The position numbers and the translations under genes are program-made. From Candidatus Alistipes faecavium (GTDB lineage: Bacteria > Bacteroidota > Bacteroidia > Bacteroidales > Rikenellaceae): a DNA stretch of 64,000 nucleotides. The stretch lies in contig DWYP01000044.1 of NCBI GenBank assembly GCA_019118605.1, forward strand, positions 1 to 64,000, written 5' to 3'. The notes beneath the pieces were generated by a model. It searched no databases. It was not told where the DNA came from and was given only the letters and a program-made list of their open reading frames with translations. Shown here in pieces: positions 13,787-26,710 of the stretch. Numbering within the stretch: position 1 is the first letter of the stretch; every line of letters begins with the position of its first letter.

Positions 13787-15733
13787 TTACTTCCGTCGGG
13801 CGCGCTGCTGGGCCTCCTGTTGGCGCAGAAGCTCCTCGTAGCGCAGCTGGAATTTCGATTTCTTGCCCTTCGATTTCTTCGCCGCGTTGGCCTGCATGAT
13901 GGCGTGGATCTTCTCGTCGTCGACAAACTTGCGGATCACCAGCGTCTGTATCACGGTGAAGAGCGTCGAAAGCAGGTAGTAGTAGCACAGTCCGCTGGCG
14001 TAGTCGTTGAACCAGAAGAGCATCATCAGCGGCATCAGGTAGACCATCATGAACTTCATGCCGGGCATCTGCGTCTGCGTGGAGGCCGTCTGCTGGTAGT
14101 TGAACCACGAGTAGCCGAACAGCGACAGGGCCATCAGCAGGGCGAAGAGCGAGACGTGGTCGCCGTAGAAGGGGATCGAGAAGGGAAGGTTCAGCACGCT
14201 GTCGTACGACGAAAGGTCGTCGGCCCACAGGAACGGCTCGCCGCGCAGCTCGATCGACGCCGGGAAGAAGCGGAACATCGCATAGAGGATCGGCAGCTGG
14301 ATCAGCATCGGGATGCAGCCGCCCATGGGGTTGATGCCCGCCTTCTTGTAGAGTTCCATCGTCGCCTGCTGGCGCTTCATGGCATCCTCCTGCCTGGGGT
14401 ATTTCTTCGCCAGCTCGTCGACCTGCGGCTTAATGAGCCGCATCTTGGCCATCGAAACGTAGCTCTTGTACGTCAGCGGCGAGATCACCAGTTTGACCAG
14501 GATCACCAGGATCAGGATGATGATGCCGAAGTTGGAGATGTAGTTGCGCAGGAAGTCGAAGACCGGGATCACGCACCAGCGGTTGACCCATCCGAAGATG
14601 CCCCACCCCAGCGGCACGAGGCGCTCGAGGTGGATCTTGTCGCCCTCGGGGAATTCGACCTTGCGCAGGATCGAGTACTTGTTGGGCCCGAAGTAGAAGG
14701 CGAAGTCATAGGCCTCGGTCTGCGGCGTGTAGGGCACGCCCATCTGCGCCGAGAAGGACTTGAGAAGCGTCGATTCCGGAGCCGCCGTATCGAACGACAT
14801 GTTCGCGTAGGAGACGTTCTGCGGGGCGATGAAGACCGACGAGAAGAACTGCTGCTTGAAGGCCACCCAGTTGACCTGCGTGGAGACCTCCTTCGACTTC
14901 GACTCCTCGCTCATGCCCAGCTCCTCGATCGAGCTCTCGCCCGGGAAGCGGTAGGCCAGCGTGGTGTACATGTTCTCGTTCTTGAAGCCCTTCTCGTTCT
15001 GGTACGAGGTGTTCGACCAGTCGATCTGGATCTGCGTCTGGTTGGCCATCTCGCGCGACATGCCGTTCAGCCGCACGTCGAAGTCGACAAGGTAGTCGCG
15101 CTCGGGGCTCTGCGTATTATAAATAAGGTAGACATACTCGAGCGATGCCGCGTCCGATACCGGAAGGCGCATCGTCACGCGCTGCGCTCCCTCGGGGGTC
15201 GTCTCCACGGAGCCCGCCTCGAAAACGTAGTCCATCGTGTTGACGGGGATGTTGCGCAGGCCGTTCTTCACGTAGAACGACAGCGCAAAACGCGCCGTCG
15301 AGGGATCCATCAGGCGGATCGGCTCGTGCCGCTCCCCGCGCGGCCCGTATTTGGTGTAGTCCTTCAGCGTCACGTCGGTGATCTGACCTCCGAGGGTCGA
15401 GAAGCTCACCGTCATCACGTCGTTCTCGACCGTAAAGCTCGCGGGTTCGGCCTCCCGGGCCGCCGTCAGCGTCGCGCCGAGGGTCTCGACCTGACGCTCC
15501 CGCGCTGCCGCGGCATGCGCCGCCAGCGTCGCGGAGTCCTGCACGCCCGGCTCGAGCGCCAGCGAATCGGCCTCGGGCTGCGCAGCGCGCTGCACGGCAG
15601 CCAGCGAATCTTGATAGGCTTCCCAGATGGCCTTCTGTTCCTGGAGTTTTTTCTGCTCACGGGCATTGAAGAAGGCGAATCCCAGGAAGAGAAGCGCCAC
15701 AACGGCAATGCCGACAATTGATCTTTTATCCAT
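13787..15733 (-). CDS. yidC: Membrane protein insertase YidC
   Basis: A 648-residue inner-membrane insertase that places proteins in the membrane alone or with SecYEG. The N-terminal helix (SIVGIAVVALLFLGFAFFNA) is followed by a long periplasmic domain (about residues 55-370) typical of Gram-negative YidC. The conserved catalytic core begins around residue 385 (FDFLRNYISNFGIIILILVILVKL), then YKSYVSMAKMRLIKPQVDELAKKY, GCIPMLIQLPILYAMFRFF, and YLMPLMMLFWFNDYASGLCYYYLLS. The tail is lysine/arginine rich. It lies 31 bases downstream of pyrG and is probably in the same transcript. Confidence 0.96.
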   Translation of the reverse strand: MDKRSIVGIAVVALLFLGFAFFNAREQKKLQEQKAIWEAYQDSLAAVQRAAQPEADSLALEPGVQDSATLAAHAAAARERQVETLGATLTAAREAEPASFTVENDVMTVSFSTLGGQITDVTLKDYTKYGPRGERHEPIRLMDPSTARFALSFYVKNGLRNIPVNTMDYVFEAGSVETTPEGAQRVTMRLPVSDAASLEYVYLIYNTQSPERDYLVDFDVRLNGMSREMANQTQIQIDWSNTSYQNEKGFKNENMYTTLAYRFPGESSIEELGMSEESKSKEVSTQVNWVAFKQQFFSSVFIAPQNVSYANMSFDTAAPESTLLKSFSAQMGVPYTPQTEAYDFAFYFGPNKYSILRKVEFPEGDKIHLERLVPLGWGIFGWVNRWCVIPVFDFLRNYISNFGIIILILVILVKLVISPLTYKSYVSMAKMRLIKPQVDELAKKYPRQEDAMKRQQATMELYKKAGINPMGGCIPMLIQLPILYAMFRFFPASIELRGEPFLWADDLSSYDSVLNLPFSIPFYGDHVSLFALLMALSLFGYSWFNYQQTASTQTQMPGMKFMMVYLMPLMMLFWFNDYASGLCYYYLLSTLFTVIQTLVIRKFVDDEKIHAIMQANAAKKSKGKKSKFQLRYEELLRQQEAQQRARRK

Positions 15734-15764
15734 TCAGAGAGAGATTCCTAAATTTTTGCGATTG

Positions 15765-19656
<3,892 letters not shown>

Positions 19657-19956
19657 CACAGTACGCGTTTTTAACCCCGCAAACACGGGGGTACATGAAT
19701 CTCGCAAATATACGGATTTTATACGGAACGAGGAAAAGTTTTCGCCAAAACATACAACCGTACCGCCGCTGCGGTCACACGATCCGTCCGTTTTGCGCCG
19801 CAAAGCGCCCGAAAACACCCGCCGCACCGCCCGCCGCAGGCCGAAACGCCCGCCGCGAATTGTTTTTTTCGCGGGATTTTCGTATATTCGCAGGTGATAT
19901 GCGCTTCCCGGCGCCGGAACGATCCGGCACGGCGGAGCCGAGGAAGAACCGACACC
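19657..19956. other. Divergent intergenic region between the DUF349 gene and the response regulator
   Basis: No gene is visible. A leftward -7 element TATATTTG (plus-strand CAAATATA, 19705-19712) serves the DUF349 gene, with only a weak -33. On the right, TATATTCG near 19883-19890 is a weaker candidate for the response regulator. The middle is a GC-rich, CGCCGC-repetitive stretch with nothing else I can assign. Confidence 0.5.
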
Positions 19957-20628
19957 ATGAGCCACCGCATCCTACTGGTCGACGACGAGATCGACATCCT
20001 CGAATTCGTGCGATACAACCTCGTCCGCGAAGGCTACGAGGTCTTTACGGCCGAAAACGGCGCCGAAGCGCTCAAGGTCGCCCTCGAGTGCCGCCCGCAC
20101 CTGATCCTGCTCGACATGATGATGCCGGTGATGGACGGTGCGCAGACCTGCCGCGCCATCCGCGAACACCCCCTGCTGCGCGACACGATGGTCGTGTTCC
20201 TCTCGGCTCTGGGCGAGGAGGAGCAGCAACTCGCGGGATTCGGCGTCGGGGCCGACGACTACCTGACCAAGCCCATCAAGATGAAACTGCTCGTAAGCCG
20301 CGTGCAGGCCATTCTCAAGCGCATAGACGCCGACGGAGAAGGCCCCGCCGATACGGCTCCGGGCATCACCATCGACCGCGAGCGCTACATGGCGACCATC
20401 GACGGAAAGGCCCTCACGCTGCCCCGCAAGGAGTTCGAACTGCTCGCACTGCTCTGCGCATCGCCCGGGAAACTCATCTCCCGCGAGGAGATCTACGCCA
20501 CGATCTGGGGCTCGGAGGTCGTCGTCGGAGACCGCACGATCGACGTGCACATCCGCAAGCTGCGGCAGAAGATCGGCGAGGGACGCATCGTCACGGTCAA
20601 GGGCGTGGGATACAAGTACGAACCCTGA
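19957..20628 (+). CDS. Response regulator, OmpR/PhoB family
   Basis: A 223-residue two-component regulator. The receiver domain (residues 1-120) has the acidic pair in LVDDEID, the phosphorylated Asp53 in LILLDMMMP, the Ser in VVFLSALG, and the Lys in DDYLTKPIK. The C-terminal winged helix (from about residue 135) has LPRKEFELLALL, SREEIYATIWG, RTIDVHIRKLRQKIGE and VKGVGYKYEP, the OmpR/PhoB signature. No histidine kinase gene is adjacent on either side, so its partner is elsewhere. It precedes proBA by 43 bases on the same strand, which may only be read-through. The start at MSHRILLVDD is standard. Confidence 0.93.
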   Translation: MSHRILLVDDEIDILEFVRYNLVREGYEVFTAENGAEALKVALECRPHLILLDMMMPVMDGAQTCRAIREHPLLRDTMVVFLSALGEEEQQLAGFGVGADDYLTKPIKMKLLVSRVQAILKRIDADGEGPADTAPGITIDRERYMATIDGKALTLPRKEFELLALLCASPGKLISREEIYATIWGSEVVVGDRTIDVHIRKLRQKIGEGRIVTVKGVGYKYEP

Positions 20629-20671
20629 GCGCATCGCGCGGAAGGCCCCGGCAAAAAACACACCTGCGAAT

Positions 20672-21778
20672 ATGACAGCACCGAAAAAATACCGCCGCAT
20701 CGTCATCAAGATCGGCAGCAACGTCCTCACGCGCGAGGACGGGCATCCCGACACCACGCGCATCTCGGCGCTCGTGGACCAGATCGCACGGCTCTACAGG
20801 GCGGGCATCGAAGTGATTCTCGTGTCGTCGGGGGCCGTCGCCTCGGGGCGCAGCCTCCTCGGCGCGCGCGTCGGGCGTATCGACACCGTTTCGGCCCGGC
20901 AGCTCTTCTCGGCCGTCGGGCAGGTGAAGCTCCTGAACCGCTATTACGACCTGTTCAACGACTACGGCATCGCCTGCGGGCAGGTGCTCACCACCAAGGA
21001 GAGCCTCTCGACGCGCCGCCAGTACCTCAACCAGCGGAACTGCATGGAGGCAATGCTCGCGGCCGGGGTGGTGCCGATCGTCAACGAGAACGACACGATC
21101 TCGGTCTCCGAGCTGATGTTCACCGACAACGACGAACTCTCGGGGCTCGTCGCGGCGATGATGGATGCCGAGGCGCTCGTCATCCTGAGCAACATCGACG
21201 GCATCTACGACGGTTCGCCCGCCGACCCCGCATCGCAGGTGATCCGCCGCGTGGAGCCGGGGCGCGACCTCTCGCCCTACATCGACCCGACACGTTCGTC
21301 GCGCGGCCGCGGGGGTATGGTCTCCAAGCGCCGCATCTCGGCGCGCGCGGCCGGCGAGGGCATCGAGGTGGTGATCGCCAACGGACGCCGCGACGGAATC
21401 CTCACAGACCTGCTCCTCGAGGGCCGCGACGCGGTATGCACCCGCTTCGAACCGGCGCCACGGGCGGCGTCGGGCGTCAAGCGCTGGATCGCCAGCAGCG
21501 AAGGATTCGCCAAGGGCGCCCTGCACCTCGACGCCGGGGCGGCCGAGGCCGTCACGCGGAGCAAGGCCGCGAGCATCCTCCCGGTGGGCGTCACGCAGGT
21601 CGAGGGGGACTTCGAGCGCGACGACCTGGTGCGGATCCTCGCGCCCGACGGATCGCCGCTGGGGGTCGGAAAGGCCGCATGCGACAGCGCCGCGGCCCGC
21701 CGCGACCTCGGAAAGAAGGGGCTCAAACCCCTGGTACACTGCGACTATCTCTATATCGAACAACCTGCGACCGAATAA
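20672..21778 (+). CDS. proB: Glutamate 5-kinase
   Basis: A 368-residue kinase that phosphorylates the gamma-carboxyl of glutamate, the first step of proline synthesis. The amino-acid-kinase domain begins YRRIVIKIGSNVLT and contains LVSSGAVASGRSLLG, PIVNENDTISVSELMFTDNDELS and LSNIDGIYDG. GRGGMVSKRRISARAA follows in the position of the conserved GTGGMxTK motif. The C-terminal part (about residues 275-355) is a PUA domain, as in the long form from E. coli, which mediates proline feedback or oligomerisation. It is followed 36 bases later by proA. Confidence 0.96.
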   Translation: MTAPKKYRRIVIKIGSNVLTREDGHPDTTRISALVDQIARLYRAGIEVILVSSGAVASGRSLLGARVGRIDTVSARQLFSAVGQVKLLNRYYDLFNDYGIACGQVLTTKESLSTRRQYLNQRNCMEAMLAAGVVPIVNENDTISVSELMFTDNDELSGLVAAMMDAEALVILSNIDGIYDGSPADPASQVIRRVEPGRDLSPYIDPTRSSRGRGGMVSKRRISARAAGEGIEVVIANGRRDGILTDLLLEGRDAVCTRFEPAPRAASGVKRWIASSEGFAKGALHLDAGAAEAVTRSKAASILPVGVTQVEGDFERDDLVRILAPDGSPLGVGKAACDSAAARRDLGKKGLKPLVHCDYLYIEQPATE

Positions 21779-21814
21779 CGTCCGCGCGACGCCGGAACGC
21801 ATTTTTTCTGACTC

Positions 21815-23071
21815 ATGGAAGCCAACTACGAACAACTCTTTGCGGCGGCACGCCGCGCCGGGGCCGCCCTGGGAACGACCGACCCGGAGCGTCTGGGCCG
21901 CGCCGTGCGCACCGCCGCGCAGCGGCTGCGCGAACACACCCCGCAGCTGCTTGCAGCCAACGCCCGCGACCTGGAGGCCATGGCGGCCGACTCGCCGCTC
22001 CGCGACCGGCTGCTGCTCACCGCCGAGCGCATCGACGCCATCGCCGCCGACATGGAGTCGGTGGCCGCGCTGCCCTCGCCGCAGGGCGGGACGATCGACG
22101 CCTGGGAGCGACCCAACGGCATGACGATCCGCAAGGTGCGTGTGCCGTTCGGCGTCGTGGGCATGGTCTGCGAGGCGCGGCCCAACGTCACGGCCGACAT
22201 CTTCTCGCTCTGCATGAAAACGGGCAACGCCTGCGTGCTGAAGGGCGGCAGCGACGCCCGCCACTCGAACGAGACGATCGCCGCGCAGCTCCACGAAGCG
22301 CTCCGCACCGAAGGGCTCGACGAGGCGGCCTTCACCCTGCTGCCCTCGGAGCACGAGGCCGTCGCGGCGCTGCTCGGGGCCGTGGGGCTGGTCGACGTGG
22401 TGATCCCCCGCGGCGGGGCCGGGCTGATCCGTTTCGTGAGGGAGCATGCCCGCATCCCGGTCATCGAAACCGGCGCCGGGATCGTGCACACCTATTTCGA
22501 CCTCGCGGGAGACCTCGGAAAGGGCCGTGCGGTGGTGTGCAACGCCAAGACGCGCCGCGTCAGCGTCTGCAACGCCCTGGACTGCCTCATCGTCCACCGC
22601 GGGCGTCTGGGCGACCTCGCGGCGCTGTGCGACCCCCTGGCCGCGCACCGCGTGGAGATCTTCGCCGACGAGGAGGCCTTCGCGGCGCTCGAGGGGCGCT
22701 ACCCCGCCTGCCTGCTGCGCCACGCCGCAGAGGAGCATTTCGGCACGGAGTTCCTCGACTACAGGATGGCCCTGCGCACCGTCGGATCGCTCGACGAGGC
22801 GCTCGCGCACATCGCACGCTACTCCTCGCGCCACAGCGAGGCGATCGTCACAGAGGATCCCGCCGCGGCGCAGCGCTTCACGCAGTGCGTCGATGCGGCG
22901 TGCGTCTATGTCAACGTCTCGACGGCCTTCACCGACGGAGGGCAGTTCGGATTCGGCGCCGAGGTGGGGATTTCGACCCAGAAGCTCCACGCACGCGGCC
23001 CGATGGGGCTCCCGGAGCTGACGACCTACAAGTATGTCGTCTGCGGAGACGGGCAAATCCGACAACCCTGA
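21815..23071 (+). CDS. proA: Gamma-glutamyl phosphate reductase
   Basis: A 418-residue NADPH-dependent aldehyde-dehydrogenase-fold enzyme that reduces gamma-glutamyl phosphate to glutamate semialdehyde, the second step in proline synthesis. Recognisable parts are FGVVGMVCEARPNVTADI (cofactor side), LKGGSDARHSNE, DVVIPRGGAGLIRFV, and the catalytic cysteine in RRVSVCNALDCLIV. The C-terminus DGGQFGFGAEVGISTQKLHARGPMGL is diagnostic of ProA. Length is normal. It is the second gene of the proBA pair. Confidence 0.96.
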   Translation: MEANYEQLFAAARRAGAALGTTDPERLGRAVRTAAQRLREHTPQLLAANARDLEAMAADSPLRDRLLLTAERIDAIAADMESVAALPSPQGGTIDAWERPNGMTIRKVRVPFGVVGMVCEARPNVTADIFSLCMKTGNACVLKGGSDARHSNETIAAQLHEALRTEGLDEAAFTLLPSEHEAVAALLGAVGLVDVVIPRGGAGLIRFVREHARIPVIETGAGIVHTYFDLAGDLGKGRAVVCNAKTRRVSVCNALDCLIVHRGRLGDLAALCDPLAAHRVEIFADEEAFAALEGRYPACLLRHAAEEHFGTEFLDYRMALRTVGSLDEALAHIARYSSRHSEAIVTEDPAAAQRFTQCVDAACVYVNVSTAFTDGGQFGFGAEVGISTQKLHARGPMGLPELTTYKYVVCGDGQIRQP

Positions 23072-23141
23072 GGCGAAAAAAGGTAAAAAAAAGCGCTGAA
23101 GAGCAAAAAAACATACGGATTGCAAGCAAATAATCCTTAAA

Positions 23142-23173
23142 TTTGCATATTCGTAAAATTTTGCATACTTTTA
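23142..23173 (+). promoter_or_regulatory. Candidate promoter of ackA-ptb-buk
   Basis: TTTG (23142-23145), 20 bases, TACTTTTA (23166-23173), near the Bacteroidetes consensus, in an AT-rich island unlike the rest of the window. The leader to the ATG at 23268 is about 90 bases and contains a small CCGCTT/AAGCGG hairpin. Confidence 0.55.
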
Positions 23174-23267
23174 TTTATAATTTTCCATTTTCACCCGCAT
23201 CCGCTTCCAAAGCGGTGCCACGGGCAGGAGACTTGAAACACGCAAACATCAAAAAACGCTATATACC

Positions 23268-24470
23268 ATGGTTATTCTCGTACTGAACTGCGGCTCCTCG
23301 TCGATCAAGTATCAGGTGATCGACATGACGGACGCCTCGAGCAAGCTGCTCGCAAAAGGTCTCGTTGAACGCATCGGCCTGGCCGACGGCATCCTCACCC
23401 ACAAACCCGTAGGCAAGGAGCCCTTCGAACTCCACCAGCCCATTCCCGACCACACGACCGGTATCCGCCTGGTACTCGACGCCCTGACCGACGCCTCGCA
23501 CGGCGTGATCGCCTCGCTCGACGAGGTGAAGGCCGTCGGACACCGCGTGGCACACGGCGGAGAGTTCTTCCCCGTAAGCTGCCTCGTAGACAACGACGTC
23601 AAGGAGAAGATCCGCTCGCTGTGCCAGATCGCCCCGCTGCACAACCCCGCAAGCCTCGAGGGCATCAACGCCGTGGAGAAGGTCCTCCCGGGCGTCCCCC
23701 AGGTGACGGTCTTCGATACCTCGTTCCACCAGACCATCCCCGCCGTGAACTACATGTTCGCTCTCCCCTACGAGTATTACGAAAAATACCGCGTGCGCAA
23801 GTACGGGTTCCACGGAACGAGCCACAAGTACGTCGCACGCGTCGGCGCCGAACTCGCCGGGCTGGACTTCGGGCACTCGAAGATCATCACCTGCCACATC
23901 GGAAACGGCGGGTCGGTCACGGCCGTGCTCAACGGCAAGTCGTTCGACACCTCGATGGGTTTCTCGCCGCTCGACGGACTGGTTATGGGAACCCGCTGCG
24001 GACAGGTCGACGCCAGCGCCATCACCTTCATCGGCGAAAAGGAGGGCATGTCGTACGCCGACCTGGACGCCATGATGAACAAACGCTCGGGCGTGATGGG
24101 CCTTACGGGCATCTCGAGCGACATGCGCGACATCGACCGCGCCTATGAGGAGGGCAACGAACGTGCGATCCTCGCACGCGACATGTACTACAACCGCGTC
24201 AAGAAGTTCGTCGGAGAATATGCCGCCGAAATGGGAGGCGTCGACCTGATCGTCTTCACCGGAGGCGTGGGCGAGAACTCCGCCGACCTGCGCGAATGGG
24301 TATGCTCCGGACTGGAGTTCATGGGCGTGAAGTTCGACTCCGCAGCCAACAAGGGCACCCGGGGCGTAAACAAGATCCTCTCGGCTCCCGACTCGAAGGT
24401 CAAGGTCGCCATCATCGCCACCGACGAGGAGCTAATGATCGCCACCGACACCTACAACCTGGTCAAGTAG
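23268..24470 (+). CDS. ackA: Acetate kinase
   Basis: A 400-residue ASKHA-fold kinase that converts acetyl phosphate and ADP to acetate and ATP. Signature elements are VLNCGSSSIKYQVID at the start, FDTSFHQTIP, KYGFHGTSHKYVA, the phosphate loop TCHIGNGGSVTAVLNG, MGTRCGQVDAS, and FTGGVGENSADLRE. All are standard for AckA. It is followed by a phosphate acyltransferase of the butyryl type rather than Pta, and then by a butyrate kinase, so it may use the product of a shared acyltransferase or of a pta elsewhere. Catalytic activity as acetate kinase is a family inference. Confidence 0.93.
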   Translation: MVILVLNCGSSSIKYQVIDMTDASSKLLAKGLVERIGLADGILTHKPVGKEPFELHQPIPDHTTGIRLVLDALTDASHGVIASLDEVKAVGHRVAHGGEFFPVSCLVDNDVKEKIRSLCQIAPLHNPASLEGINAVEKVLPGVPQVTVFDTSFHQTIPAVNYMFALPYEYYEKYRVRKYGFHGTSHKYVARVGAELAGLDFGHSKIITCHIGNGGSVTAVLNGKSFDTSMGFSPLDGLVMGTRCGQVDASAITFIGEKEGMSYADLDAMMNKRSGVMGLTGISSDMRDIDRAYEEGNERAILARDMYYNRVKKFVGEYAAEMGGVDLIVFTGGVGENSADLREWVCSGLEFMGVKFDSAANKGTRGVNKILSAPDSKVKVAIIATDEELMIATDTYNLVK

Positions 24471-24521
24471 GAGTCCGGAGACCCGTCATACACGAACACA
24501 GTCATAAAATCGAAAAACAAT

Positions 24522-25427
24522 ATGATTCAGCATCTTACCGAAATCGTCGAAGAGGCGAGAAAACGGGGTAAAAAACGCCTGGCCGTAGCATACGGGCAGG
24601 ACTCGCACACGCTGCAGGCCGTCTACGAAGCATACAAGGAGAATCTCGTGGAGCCGACCCTCTACGGAGACAAGGAGATCATCCAGCAGGTCTGCGAGGA
24701 GAACGGAATCGACATCAAGGCCTTCAACATCGTCAACGAACCCAATGACGTGAAGTGCGTGCAGCAGGCCGTGGCCGCCGTGGTCGCCGGAAATGCCGAC
24801 GTCCTGATGAAGGGACTCGTGTCGACCGACAAGTACATGCGCGGAATCCTCAACAAGGAGGCCGGGCTCTTCCCCCCGAAGGGTGTGCTGAGCCACGTCT
24901 CGATCGTCGAGATGCCCTGCTACCACAAACTGCTCACGATCTCCGACGTCGCGGTGATCCCCCTCCCGGACTTCAAGCAGAAGATGGTGCAGATCGGATA
25001 CCTCGCAAGCACGGCCAACCTGCTGGGCATCGCCACGCCCAAGATCGCCTGCATCGCACCCTCGGAGCAGGTGCTTCCCAATGTGCCCTCGTCGACCGAA
25101 GGGGCCCTGCTTGCCAAGATGGGTGACCGCGGACAGTTGGGCAACGTCATCATCGACGGCCCCCTGTCGCTCGACGTCGCACTCTACAAGGAGGTTGCCG
25201 AACACAAGAAGGTAAAGGGTTCCTCGGTGGCCGGAGACCCCGACTGCCTGCTCTTCCCGAACCTCGAATCGGCGAACGTCTTCTTCAAGAGTACGACGCA
25301 CCTCTGCGGAGGCGAGCTGGCCGCCATGGTCATGGGTACGAAAGTCCCCTGCGTGCTCACATCCCGCGGCGACACGAGCAAAACCAAACTATACTCGATC
25401 GCCCTGGCCTGCCTGGCCGTCAAATAG
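24522..25427 (+). CDS. ptb: Phosphate butyryltransferase-type phosphotransacylase
   Basis: A 301-residue enzyme of the Pta/Ptb family that exchanges CoA for phosphate on an acyl-CoA. Family features are RLAVAYGQDSHTLQAV near the N-terminus, ADVLMKGLVSTDKYMRGILNKEAGL, LSHVSIVEMP, and the C-terminal CLLFPNLESANVFFKS followed by GTKVPCVLTSRGD. The size (about 300) and the KGLVSTDKYM motif favour phosphate butyryltransferase over acetyl-specific Pta (about 330). It lies 51 bases after ackA and 48 before buk. The preferred acyl chain (butyryl, isobutyryl, isovaleryl or acetyl) cannot be told from sequence. Confidence 0.85.
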   Translation: MIQHLTEIVEEARKRGKKRLAVAYGQDSHTLQAVYEAYKENLVEPTLYGDKEIIQQVCEENGIDIKAFNIVNEPNDVKCVQQAVAAVVAGNADVLMKGLVSTDKYMRGILNKEAGLFPPKGVLSHVSIVEMPCYHKLLTISDVAVIPLPDFKQKMVQIGYLASTANLLGIATPKIACIAPSEQVLPNVPSSTEGALLAKMGDRGQLGNVIIDGPLSLDVALYKEVAEHKKVKGSSVAGDPDCLLFPNLESANVFFKSTTHLCGGELAAMVMGTKVPCVLTSRGDTSKTKLYSIALACLAVK

Positions 25428-25475
25428 CCCGGAAGGCCGAATCCAGACCGTTACGCCAAAAGAACCGAGAAATTT

Positions 25476-26543
25476 ATGGGTTACAAGATCCTGGCAATAA
25501 ATCCCGGCTCGACATCCACAAAGGTCGCTCTCTACGATGAGGAGCGGCCTTTGCTGGATTTGACGCTGCGGCACTCCACCGAAGAACTCGCCGAATACCC
25601 GAACGTCCTCGACCAGCTCGACTGGCGCCGCGGGCTGATCCTCTCGGCGCTCCGCGAAAAGGAGTTCAAACTCCAGCACCTTTCGGCCGTCATCGGCCGC
25701 GGAGGGCTCATACGCCCCATTCCCGCGGGCGTCTACGAGGTCAACTCCCGGATGCGCTACGACCTGCGCAACGCGCGGATGAAACACGCCTGCAACCTCG
25801 GGGGGCTCCTCGCCGCACAGATCGCCCACATGGCCAAGGTGAAGGCATACATCGCCGACCCTCCGGTGGTCGACGAAATGGACGACGCGGCGCGCATCAC
25901 CGGCATGCCGATGTGCCGGCGCAAGTCGATCTTCCACGCCCTGAACCAGAAGGCGACGGCGCGCCTGCACTGTTCGCGCACGGGGCTCACCTACGAACAG
26001 ACCAACCTGATCGTTGCACACATGGGCGGCGGCATATCGGTCGCCGCACACCGCCGGGGACGGATCGTCGACGTGAACAACGCCCTCGACGGGGACGGGC
26101 CCTTCGCCCCGGACCGCGCGGGAAGCATCCCGGCAAGCGAACTGATCAAGGCCTGCTTCTCGGGGAAATACACCCGGGAGGAACTGCTGAAATTCGTCTC
26201 CAGCAAGGGAGGACTGGTCGCATACCTGGGAACCAACTCGGTCATTCAGGTCATGGAACGCATCGACAGGGGTGACCAGCGGGCCCGGAAGGTGCTTGAA
26301 GCCATGTGTTACAACATCGCGAAGCAGATCGGGGCCATGGCCGCGACGCTCGAGGGCGACGTGCAGGGCATCCTGCTCACCGGAGGCATCGCCTACAACG
26401 AGCCGGTCGTGGAGTACATCCGCCGCCACTGCGGATTCATCGCCCCGGTGACGGTCTATCCCGGGGAGAACGAGCTCGAAGCGCTGATGCGGAATGCGCT
26501 GGCTGTCCTGCGGGGGGAGGTCGTCCCGAAAGTTTACGAATAA
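25476..26543 (+). CDS. buk: Butyrate kinase
   Basis: A 355-residue acyl kinase of the Buk family in the same fold as acetate kinase. It begins YKILAINPGSTSTKVALYD, the Buk version of the first phosphate loop. It has GRGGLIRPIPAGVYEVN, VVDEMDDAARITGMP, VAHMGGGISVAAHRRGRIVDVNNALDGDGPFAPDRAG and LLTGGIAYNE, all diagnostic of butyrate kinase. With ptb it converts an acyl-CoA to the free acid and makes one ATP. Branched-chain acyl-CoAs from amino-acid fermentation are possible substrates. It closes the ackA-ptb-buk block. Confidence 0.93.
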   Translation: MGYKILAINPGSTSTKVALYDEERPLLDLTLRHSTEELAEYPNVLDQLDWRRGLILSALREKEFKLQHLSAVIGRGGLIRPIPAGVYEVNSRMRYDLRNARMKHACNLGGLLAAQIAHMAKVKAYIADPPVVDEMDDAARITGMPMCRRKSIFHALNQKATARLHCSRTGLTYEQTNLIVAHMGGGISVAAHRRGRIVDVNNALDGDGPFAPDRAGSIPASELIKACFSGKYTREELLKFVSSKGGLVAYLGTNSVIQVMERIDRGDQRARKVLEAMCYNIAKQIGAMAATLEGDVQGILLTGGIAYNEPVVEYIRRHCGFIAPVTVYPGENELEALMRNALAVLRGEVVPKVYE

Positions 26544-26564
26544 ACGACGCGGACCGGTCCGGAA

Positions 26565-26637
26565 GTCCGGACGGCAACAGGGAATCTCGGACAGCAACAG
26601 GGAATCCGGACGGCAACAGGGAATCCGGACGGCGACG
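26565..26637. repeat. 19-20-bp tandem repeat, about four copies
   Basis: Head-to-tail copies of CCGGACGGCAACAGGGAAT follow the buk stop. One copy has ACAGCAACAGGG and the last is incomplete. No spacers and no coding potential. Confidence 0.85.
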
Positions 26638-26638
26638 C

Positions 26639-26670
26639 AAAAAGGCAGGTGCACATGCGCCTGCCTTTTT
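26639..26670. terminator. Bidirectional terminator between buk and the flippase gene
   Basis: AAAAAGGCAGGTGCACATGC continues into GCCTGCCTTTTT: GGCAGG pairs with CCTGCC, flanked by A- and T-tracts on both sides. Confidence 0.9.
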
Positions 26671-26710
26671 CATATCCGGGAGCAAGGGAAGGGTCACGGA
26701 CGAAGGAGGT

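Noticed and set aside
26565..26637. Possible CRISPR or attachment site
   Set aside because: Short head-to-tail copies without spacers, no integrase gene and no tRNA gene nearby.
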